Positions 55,649 through 64,000 of a stretch of 64,000 nt of DNA are shown here, piece by piece. Every line of letters starts with the position of its first letter. The first letter of the stretch is position 1. This DNA comes from Silene conica (taxonomy: Eukaryota; Streptophyta; Magnoliopsida; Caryophyllales; Caryophyllaceae). The stretch is from NCBI GenBank assembly GCA_029255685.2, contig CM055311.2, positions 7,879,031 through 7,943,030 on the forward strand, written 5' to 3'. The position numbers and the translations under genes were made by a program. Under the pieces are notes generated by a model, which was not told the origin of the DNA, did no database searches, and saw nothing but the letters and a program-made list of their open reading frames with translations.

Positions 55649-55660
55649 GCTCTGATACCA
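55649..55660 (-). promoter_or_regulatory. Element H primer binding site
   Basis: Minus strand TGGTATCAGAGC, exact initiator tRNA-Met-type site, two bases inside the terminal repeat starting at 55663. Confidence 0.88.
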
Positions 55661-55662
55661 AT

Positions 55663-58600
55663 TGTTAGGTTTAAAAATCTCATAACCTAAAGATTTTAGT
55701 CATACTAAATAAATTTTAATTAACATATTAATTATTGATTTTAGATCTTATGCATGCTTGCACAAAATGTGAAAATAAGGTGTCGAGTTCTTACAATCCG
55801 ACGAACCTCATGCAAGGATGATCCTCCAACCGAGTAATCAAGGTAGATTACCTCCTTTGTGATGCACCCAAAACAACCCCTTAAACCGAGTCTTACACGA
55901 GCTAGGTACAAAAATCGGTTTCCTTAAATTTAATCTAATCTTATTAGAATAACTAATACCATACTAGAACAATTATAGTATTACTATATAATCTCTGTTA
56001 TATGAATATTATCTTATGAATATTAGAGAGGATTTTTTAGTTTTCTCACACAAGAAAAACTTAAGATTAGAATGAATGAATTGTAGTATGCAACACTCAA
56101 CATTTTGTTGTGTTTTGGTGTGGTTTTGGTGTGGTTACCGTGAACCCACATGGGGAGCACCAAAATGTTGTTTTTTGTCTTACCAAAAACACATAGGTTG
56201 GCTCAAGGCAATGTTCTCAAGGAACATGTTTTTACATGTTCTTAAAATACACATCCTTTAATTGCCACCACCAAAACCGGTACCACTATTTCATAAAATG
56301 GACTTCCATTTTATAATTGCCATTTTGTACAATTGTAATCTTATGTGTGAAATGCAACATCTCACACCATAAAATAATTGTTTTAATTTAAAATGCATAT
56401 TTATCAAATAAATGTCATTTGTAAATTAATAAATCATATTTAACAAATTGACTAGTAATTCATAATTACTAATGTATAAAATGGTCATTTCAATAATCGT
56501 CATTACGATTTACAATACTTGTAATAATATACAACCCGATTCATTCTAATTACGATATTTCATAAATATCTTTTAACAATTGACAATTGATACGTTTCAA
56601 TTTCAAATACAAATCTTACATTAAGATTTAACCTCTAATATTCTCGATATATAAGTTTTAAGGAATTTGATCAACTCGTATCATATACAGTTGATCATTA
56701 TATCAATTAAGGGAATTGTCCTATAGGTGTGACCTAAAGGGATCAACTGACCACCACCGTCATACGACAGTAATGTTAAACTCTAGCTATCCAATCATTA
56801 CCGATTAATGTTGGTCAGTTGACTATATAATTTCGTATCATCCCTTGCGCATTCTCGTCATGAGATTTAATTTCTTGATCGCACTACTGTTGAGGACACA
56901 TTTCCCAACAATCTCCCACTTGTCCTCGACAAGTGTGCGTCACCAATTCTCTTGTCCTATTACAATCTCCCACTCAATGCAAGGTGTCTCTCTGAGGTCG
57001 TACTTGCATTCGATCATATCATGAGTGGTTTCCTCGATCTGGAGAATAACTGTTTGACCGGAATTATCTACCATAGATACCTTCCGAGCGTGGCCATGCA
57101 TTTCCAGTTAACTTCTCCTCGAGTGGCCTTGAGATTTGAACAACCCTGACAATTTCTAGTTACGAAATTTCTATCGTACAACGTGGACAATTTCTATCGT
57201 GGACAATTTCTATCGTACTACTTCCTTCAACTATTCACAGTCAGTCACAACCCAAAGCAATCCCATTTGACTCCAGTTACGAAAAGTCGTAGAGAATGGA
57301 TCAAGGTTATGCCAAAACTGTACCATCTTGGGAGAGTAGTCTTTAGTCTAAGAATTGACTCATAAGAATACTATAGCAGCTCTCGCCACGACCCGACTAT
57401 TAAAAAATTTCCAGAACTCTATAAGTGGTCAGTTTGCCCGACAGAGTGTCTCTCGCAGTCTGCCTATGTGATCGACTAGTCATCATATATGACTCTATGG
57501 CACACTAACTTGCCATCAGTCGCCTCACATTCTAGTCGCTTTGAGACGTCACCTCATGTAAGCGGCTAGGGGCTATACTAAGTCAATCCAGTTCACTTTA
57601 TGGGGTTCAATATTGTCTCTTACAACCCATTTGGATTTTGACAATGTATCCTTTTATTTTGTGTTAATTATAACTCAAATGACATTGTCATGCAAAAACA
57701 GTCAATACTATTGCATTGCATTTAATGCACGATCATCTATTTGTATTAGTGTTTTGCGAATAAACCTTTTATTCATGATTGCAAAACTTACAAATTTTGG
57801 TCTCCTTCCAACTCACATTATCTCACATAATATGATCTTATTTGAGCACATATCTAGAACTCATTCTAGATCTTGAGTTTTCTTTCCTGAGGGAAGCTCC
57901 CACTGTTATCTTATAACTCGTGACATATGGATGTATTAGAGAGATTAAAGAATCACTCGAAATTACCTTGTCACTCATGTACTGAAATATATATTGTAGT
58001 TATTTATGATTTCATCACTTTTACTATTTTCAATCATCTTGGTAATTTAACCATTTTGATATCTAATGGGCGACCTTTTATTATCAATATAATAAACCTT
58101 CCCGTGAAGCTTCATCATCGTATGATATAAGGTGTTTGTTCATCTAGAATTGAGAACTTCTTATTCTTTACACTTTTAAAGAATCACCCATCCTCTCTAA
58201 ATGGTACGTTCAATTTTCTAATGAATATCGCTCCCACTAAAAACAACATTAATCGATTTCTTAAATGAACCTTTCATTTCTCGCATGTGTATCTTTTGCT
58301 ATCACTTGAATCATTATCACTATCCCTATAGTGGTCTACCTCCATTCAATCAACATCACTTGAACTTTTCATTTCTTGTGATATTTCCCAATATCACTTT
58401 TAGATACAATAGATACTAACATTGAGAGAACTGAGATGATATCTCCTCTATTATCTTATAATTTTGAAAATTTCATTTGTTAAAGAACCGTTTTCCTTCC
58501 GATTTCCTATGGGGTTTCCTTTATCCTCTCTTTGAAACAATGAACATAAGGAACATTTTCTCTTGTGTCCTCCCGTAGTTTCTTCAGTGTCCTCTCGTAG

Positions 58601-58707
58601 TTACTTTTGTTCATTCATTTAGGGTTCTTCTTAAGACTCCCATGTACGATTCTTCTCTAGGATCCTGCATTTATATCATTGGTTTGCGAGCGAAATATTT
58701 CCCAACA
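55663..58707 (-). repeat. Element H right (5') terminal repeat
   Basis: Matches 48716-51751. Again has an inner LTR-like end at 56901-56910 (TTTCCCAACA) and a second, outer CCCAACA at 58701-58707 next to the target duplication. Confidence 0.8.
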
Positions 58708-58712
58708 ATAGT

Positions 58713-58772
58713 TTACTTAGATTTAGCTTCTTTCAAGTTTCGAGGTAGAAAATTTTTGAAAGTTGGGGTGAT
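58713..58772 (+). other. Element G 3' untranslated tail and polypurine tract
   Basis: Short stretch after H, ending AAAGTTGGGGTGAT just before the 3' LTR. The purine tract is weak compared with element A. Confidence 0.6.
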
Positions 58773-60684
58773 TGTAACATCCCGTATTTTTGTAAATAAT
58801 ATTTTAAGGATTTTAAACTATTTTACGGGATATAATAATATTTTAATAATAAATCGTAAACTTGTTTGAAAGTGTTTCCGTTAAGATCCGTCTTAAGAAT
58901 ATCCTTAGTTCTTAAGATGTTCACTTGGCACATTTAATCCCGACTTGAATCCGTTTCACAAAAACAAGTAACCCGACTCAAAATAAGGAGAGGACACTAT
59001 AAACCCCACCAAAACCCTATTCCATCGACATGCATCTTCATTTTCACTACTTCTTCATTTCCTTCATTGTTCTTCATTTTAAGAGCTTAAAATCAACATT
59101 TCAACCTCTTCCCGAACTCGAATCGCGGTAAGTCTTATATTTTCGGAATCCTTGCGAGATTTTCAAGCCTTCTATCTCTTTCAATTTCAATTTCGTCGAA
59201 CTCGAAAAAGACGTTGTTTTGGCTAAATTCTGTTTTAAGATTATAAAACCCGTTTCTTTTGTTGTAGGGGTTGGACTAGAGGATCCTGAAGTTGATAGCT
59301 TTGTTATTAAAGAAGATTTTGGAGCATAAACTCTTTTAAGGTGACAATTACGAGTAACTCGACCTTTTTGTTAAAATAACACTTTTGTTGATGATTCTTG
59401 TTGTGGTTTGTTATTATTATATAGGTTTAGTAATATGTTAGGGATTAGTCTCTCATGATCTACACATGATTTATTTGATGTTTGATGATGTTCATATGCT
59501 TATATTGCTTATTTTCAGATTTTGAGTTCTAAAGACGAATACGATGTTTGATTCTAATAAGTTTTTTAATGGTTCAAAAATCGTGTTTGAGACATACTTG
59601 GGATTGTTATGGGTTAATATGTGCTGGTAGGATAGATTTGAGGCTTGAAATCATAGTGTAAATGTGTTTATCGAAAGTTTGAAGTATTTGGTAAATTGCA
59701 GGAAATCGCGAAAACAGACCTGTGCGCGTCGGTGCGCAGGCTGCGCAATGTTGGGCGCAGACTGCGCAATGGAGGCACAGCTGCGCAACCCGCTTGCCCA
59801 GGTTGCGCAAAAACCGCTGGAGCCTTTTGTTGTTTGATTGTTTCGTGATTGTTTTGGGGACTTGTTTCCCAATTGTTTAAGTAATGTTTAAGTGATGTTT
59901 ATGAATATAACTACATGGTTTTAAATGTATGTTTGAGCTAAGTAAGGTTTAGCCATGCGGTTAGCTAATTGCCTAATGTCGATCTTTTCTCAATTGTTTT
60001 GTGGTAAAGTTTCTTTACAAGTTTATTAGCGTGTTTAAAGATCATATGTTGTTATGTTTATATTTAATGGTAATGGGTAGTTAGTAAGCAATATTTTAGA
60101 ATGTTGTTTCTTATATGAAGATAGTTACCTCTTGATGGTAATGCGTAGTTAGTAAGCAATATTGTAGAATGTTGTTTCTTATCTTAAGTAAATCTTTGTC
60201 TTAGGTTGTTGATGAGACCTAGTGGACTTAGTTGGTTGTTTAGGAACCCTTAGACTTGTAGAAGGAAGTCTTAGGTTATCCTTAGTTTTTATTGAACTTG
60301 GTCATCTCTTATATGCTTATGTGTGTTTGAGGTCCCCGAGGTTCGGGCGGCACTCTATTAGGTACATGACAGGTTGGATAGCTATTGGGTTGCATGGAGC
60401 TAACGAGCGATGATCCTTCATCGATTGACTTTACACTATTATGTTAGCTAGACTCTAGTTTTACATTTCTGTTTTTGGGTGCCTGTAGAGATGTGCCAAT
60501 CCCAGGCTGTTTGTACTTATGTTTTTCATACTTAGACTGTTACTTATCTATGTTTTTGTTTATAACAGTTTGTACAGTTTTGATTTTAATTCACCTCGTT
60601 TTCTTGCATGTTAAAGTTCAAATTCCGCGCAAATTTTGGCATGTTTTGTATGTTTTATTTTCCGCTGCGACGAGGGGTTTTACA
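58773..60684 (+). repeat. Element G 3' LTR with internal deletion
   Basis: 1912 bp. Colinear with the 5' LTR except that CGGCACTCTATT (about 60346-60357) is followed directly by AGGTACATGACAGG. About 1 kb is missing, including the whole stem-loop array and both bracketing repeats. Confidence 0.9.
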
Positions 60685-60775
60685 CATTTTGTCCCAATAA
60701 AGGACACTTGGATCAAGGTAGGGTTAGCCCTAGAGTATAGGAATAATGTCGTCAGATTGCATAGGATACCCAAGG
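60685..60775 (+). pseudogene. Element I integrase fragment, right of G
   Basis: Reads HFVPIKDTWIKVGLALEYRN and VVRLHRIPK, continuing the integrase core from 41212 (the CATTT duplication encodes the shared HF). It ends where element J inserts, just before the second catalytic Asp region. Confidence 0.8.
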
Positions 60776-61601
60776 TGTAACACCCCAAGAGTTTCAAATG
60801 AAAGTTGTCCCACATGGGAAAAATATGAGTTTGTGTTGTGGAGATTTTATTGGAGTATGTGTCCTCCACAATAGTGCGTTAAGATAATAAATCTCATTTA
60901 AGGAATATAAACTGGATATTTATATTTCCTCGTCAGTTGATCAACGTAAATCAATAACGGTTGACTGACTAGAATTTGACGTTATTATCGTATGACGGCG
61001 GTGATCAGCTGACCCCTTACGGTCACACCCCTTCCACTTAAAATAATAAATAATAAATAATATTACACAATAAGTTGAGTTTATATTATTTATTATTTTA
61101 AGTGGAAAATTTCCTCCACTTAGTAATGTATGTCGTGGGATTGCACGGTGAGTGACAATTGTTATTGCTTTCTTTTTCTCTTATTCTCACAAAATCCTCT
61201 ACATGCAAAACCTCTCATCTCCTCCATTCCTCTCATATTCAAATAATAATATTAAGCAACTATTAATAAGGTAGTAATATTAGTAATATATAAGGGAATA
61301 TTACGACATAATATCTAGTTAATATTAGTAGTAATTTTTGGGTTTTATCTTAGGTGCACAAGTGACGAGGCATTCTTCTTTAGGTGCTTATTGGAGGATC
61401 TTCCTTACTATTATAGCTCAAGAACAACAAGATAGAAGATCTTGTTGTGCCCATAATTTCTATATAAGCAATGCAAGGAAACTAATTTTTCCTTACTCTT
61501 TTATTTTGATTATTACTTAATAATGCATGCATGGTACTTAGGTCATTTTATTTAAAGTATATAATCTAATTAGAAAGTCTAATTAGAATTATGGACTTTC
61601 A
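60776..61601 (+). repeat. Element J 5' LTR
   Basis: TGTAACACCCCAAGAG ... GGACTTTCA, with the right end fixed by the adjacent primer site. Shares an inverted-orientation block with the H repeat (GTATGACGGCGGTGATCAGC region). A perfect 22-bp inverted repeat lies at 61032-61053 and 61086-61107. Confidence 0.75.
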
Positions 61602-61603
61602 AG

Positions 61604-61615
61604 TGGTATCAGGGA
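61604..61615 (+). promoter_or_regulatory. Element J primer binding site
   Basis: TGGTATCAGGGA, ten of twelve matches to the initiator tRNA-Met-type site. Confidence 0.7.
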
Positions 61616-63542
61616 TATGGTTAGTATCATGCATGTCATTTTAAGTATTTTCATTTCATGCATGTAATTTTAAGCATTTGTTCATATTATATGATAATTT
61701 AAAAAATCTAAAAATGGTGTTAAAAAGGGGTTTTGGCACGAGATTTTTTTGCATGTTTTCCTACTGATCTCAAAATGTTTGTGGTCAAGTTTGGTGATTT
61801 TTGGATTTATTTAGCTCATTATTTTGATTGTTATGAAAAACTGTGTCAAATAATGTCGTTTTTGGTTAAAAAGTTAACTAAAAATAGTTCGACATTGATT
61901 TGGACTTTAAAATTTTTATATGATATTCCCAGAATATTATATGCTTTGCATGTAAAGTTTCGAAATGTAATTTGAAGTTTTGCATGTTTATTTGTTTTTA
62001 TGAGATAAAAACCGATGATAGTGATTTATATTCTTAAAAATGAGATCCGAAATAATCTGCCGATGAAATTTTAAGTACATTTAATAATATGTTCTAAATG
62101 TTAAAAATAAATTTAAAAGTTTTCTTTAATTATTTTTGATGTTTGTTGGTATTTAATAGTTAAAAACCGATAAATATCGATCTATTTTACCATATTTTTA
62201 AATCGAAATTTTTGGGCAATATTTTCGACATTTTTGGGTCCCTGGAATTGTTCCAGAATGTTCAAAATTTTTAATTTTTAATTTTCATTTTTTTACATGC
62301 AAATATGATTTATTTAATAAAAGTTATTTATTTACCGATAAAATTAGCAAATAATATCAAATCATACTAATTATTCTCAAATAAATTAGTGGGGACTAAT
62401 TTTTGAGTTTTAATATGTTTATATAATTAGTATGAGCTTAAATGAGATTTAAGTGTTGATTATTAATTTTTAATAAGTTAAAAATCGTCAAATCCGCAAT
62501 ATCAATAAAATCCGTATAAGATGCGATGAATTGTGCAATAGAGCGATTTTGGCATTTATTTTACAGCATTTTAAGCATTATTTTATGTTGAATGAATGAT
62601 TGTCATTTATTTAAAGTATTTATTCTTTTGTACCTAGTATGGCCTAGTTATTTTAATCGTTATTACCCGTAATGTAAGGGAATAACGATTCGGTTGTAAT
62701 TTAATAAAATCTCGTATAGTCCGTTTGTAATTAATTAATAGATTTTATTTATACCTTAATTAATGTATAATAGGAAAAGCCATGTAATTTCTTTTGTAAT
62801 TATTTTATGGCGCTTCCAAAAGACGGAGTATCTTCGAGACGGTGCATTTCTTGGAAGACGTTCGATGAAGAGGCAAGTGACCAAGGAGTTGGTTTCCGAA
62901 TTTGTAATAATCTAGTTAATTATTTTACTTAACTAGGTGTCCATACTAGGATTATTCATATGCTTGCTTGCTTTATTTTTCCCGCGCATGCCAAAATCGC
63001 CACACACATACCTTTATTTTATGATTGTCAATTCATGTTAATTACATTCACCGACTTAGTTCACTTATAGGGAATTTATGACTAAATTGACAAGATCTCT
63101 CACATATCAAAAATTGAGATTAGCCTTACCAATTAGTAACACCTATGAATCCTTTGTTCATTAGAGCCACGGTCGCCCACGCGGGGTGTTCTCTTTTTAC
63201 CTTAGGTAAGTAGGGTGATAAATGTTATCACACGCCAAAGTTGGTTGGTCTCAACGGAATATTAAGACGGTCTTTATTTCCGGGCTTTAGATAGATTTGA
63301 GGAAATCCGTCGACCAAGAGTTCTAAAGGTAGAATTAGTCAAATGTCGACTTACCGAATTTATGCAATTATGGGATGTTTCGCCCAAGCGATGCTTGTTT
63401 TTGTCTAAAATTGGATCTTGGGATCATTTATATAATTTAGTGGGAGATCATTATATAAATGCTAAAACTTGTTAAAGTTTGTTTACAAGTAAAATTTTAA
63501 TTGTTTATATTTCCTTATTTTGTTGTAGCATTTCAATTCTCA
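61616..63542 (+). other. Element J 5' leader
   Basis: About 1.9 kb of AT-rich sequence without supported coding; the small ORF at 61733-61975 has no recognisable homology. Confidence 0.55.
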
Positions 63543-64000
63543 ATGTCAACTTCATCAACTTCATCGACGACTCCACTTGGCAAAGACTCATGGCTAAGGT
63601 CTGTAATGGACAAACGTACTTTAAAAGAAGATGGTTGTAACTTCGTTGAATATGAATCTACTATCAAAAGTGTTGCATTATCCGATAATGTGGTAGCTCA
63701 CTTAACCGAATCCCCTCCTATTGAGCCTGGTGCTAGGGCTAGTGCGGTGGTAAGGACCGCCTATTATGACCATTTGAGGATGTCGAATGATATCAAAAAT
63801 GTTTTGATATGGTCGATGTCCCTTAGTCTCAAGCTTCGATGCATTACTTTGAATGCATACAAGATTTTCACTCATATGTCTACTATGTTTTCACAAACAC
63901 CAAAAGTCCGGCAATACGAAGCGGCGGCACACTTCTTTGAAGCAAAGCTTGAGAGAGGCCAAAAATTTGGTCCTCATGTTCTAAAAATGGTGGAATATGT
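63543..64000 (+). CDS. Element J gag (copia-type), partial, open to window end
   Basis: ATG at 63543 opens a frame of 152 codons with no stop up to the last base. It starts MSTSSTSSTTPLGKDSWLRS and carries the same blocks as element H gag: NDIKNVLIWSMSLSLKLR, MSTMFSQTPKVRQYEAAAHF and LERGQKFGPHVLKMVEY. This is the N-terminal part of a Ty1/copia-type gag (UBN2/DUF4219-like), which forms the particle. Unlike H it has no stop, so J is the better preserved copy. The C-terminus and zinc knuckle lie outside the window. Confidence 0.82.
   Translation, partial: MSTSSTSSTTPLGKDSWLRSVMDKRTLKEDGCNFVEYESTIKSVALSDNVVAHLTESPPIEPGARASAVVRTAYYDHLRMSNDIKNVLIWSMSLSLKLRCITLNAYKIFTHMSTMFSQTPKVRQYEAAAHFFEAKLERGQKFGPHVLKMVEY

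Larger units (their letters stand above)
48716..58707 (-). mobile_element. Element H: copia-type gag-only LTR element
   Basis: Target duplication ATAGT (48711-48715, 58708-58712). Minus-strand orientation is shown by the primer site at 55649-55660 and the gag gene. Terminal repeats of about 3.0 kb (48716 to about 51751 and 55663-58707) begin TGTTAGG and end CCCAACA on the plus strand. Only gag is encoded. It sits between the stop codon and the 3' LTR of G. Confidence 0.88.
41213..60684 (+). mobile_element. Element G: Ty3/gypsy (Tekay/Del-type), with H nested
   Basis: 5' LTR 41213-44108, primer site, gag, protease, RT, RNase H, integrase, chromo-like end, 3' LTR 58773-60684 and target duplication CATTT (41208-41212, 60685-60689). 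Element H is inserted between the stop codon and the 3' LTR. The 3' LTR is about 1 kb shorter by internal deletion. Stops and a frameshift inactivate the polyprotein. Confidence 0.93.
60776..64000 (+). mobile_element. Element J: copia-type LTR element, left part
   Basis: LTR 60776-61601, primer site 61604, long leader and gag from 63543 to the window edge. Gag and leader are related to element H in opposite orientation. The right end lies outside the window, so whether it has a polymerase cannot be seen. Confidence 0.8.

Overview
This window is nuclear DNA from a flowering plant, almost certainly a eudicot. It consists nearly entirely of transposable elements nested inside one another. No intact host gene, rRNA, tRNA, operon or CRISPR array is visible. 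The organism call rests on plant-type Ty3/gypsy (Tekay/Del-like, Athila-like and Tat/Retand-like), Ty1/copia and CACTA elements, GT-AG introns and a fragment of a plant type II NAD(P)H dehydrogenase gene. A Retand-like element with a spliced antisense gene hints at Caryophyllales, but that is inference.

Layout from left to right. (1) 1-2619 is the right part of a CACTA transposon with a decayed DUF8039-Ulp1 protease gene. It sits in the gag gene of gypsy element A (2620-18503, Tekay/Del type, many stops). (2) Element B (7886-17618, Tat/Retand type, target duplication GTTAC, nearly identical LTRs) sits in the 3' LTR of A. B carries a four-exon antisense gene that reads open (16715 to 14602, minus). 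(3) A sits in element D (pieces 18504-18820 and 35636-39483, plus strand), an Athila-like element with gag-protease but no RT. (4) Element C (18821-35635, minus strand), a related gag-protease-only element, also sits in D. C itself contains CACTA element E (25500-31112, duplication CAA), which carries an NDB-type NAD(P)H dehydrogenase fragment, and solo LTR F (32759-35477, duplication TACTT). (5) 39484-40760 is a copia remnant, K (minus). (6) 40761-41212 and 60685-60775 are parts of a gypsy element, I, split by gypsy element G (41213-60684, duplication CATTT). (7) G contains H (48716-58707, minus, duplication ATAGT), a copia-type element with gag only. (8) J (60776-64000, plus) is the start of another copia-type element of the H lineage, with an open gag running off the window.

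The most unusual signal is a tandem array of 9-10 stem-loops in the LTRs of F (34343-34791) and G (42936-43440). Each unit has its own self-complementary arms around a fixed CTGAGTTGSG loop core, and at least two arm pairs show matched compensatory changes between F and G. The same LTRs carry a conserved 140-bp intron-like segment and a further donor whose best acceptor lies directly before the gag ATG. Other points of interest are element-specific palindromes in C and D, RT-less gag elements, cytosine-deamination-like stops in G, and complementary losses of the two halves of the integrase zinc finger in A and B.

Functionally, nothing here looks autonomous as it stands: A, B, G and K are riddled with stops or catalytic-site changes, C, D and H lack a polymerase, and E lacks a recognisable transposase. 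B and H/J are the youngest-looking layers.
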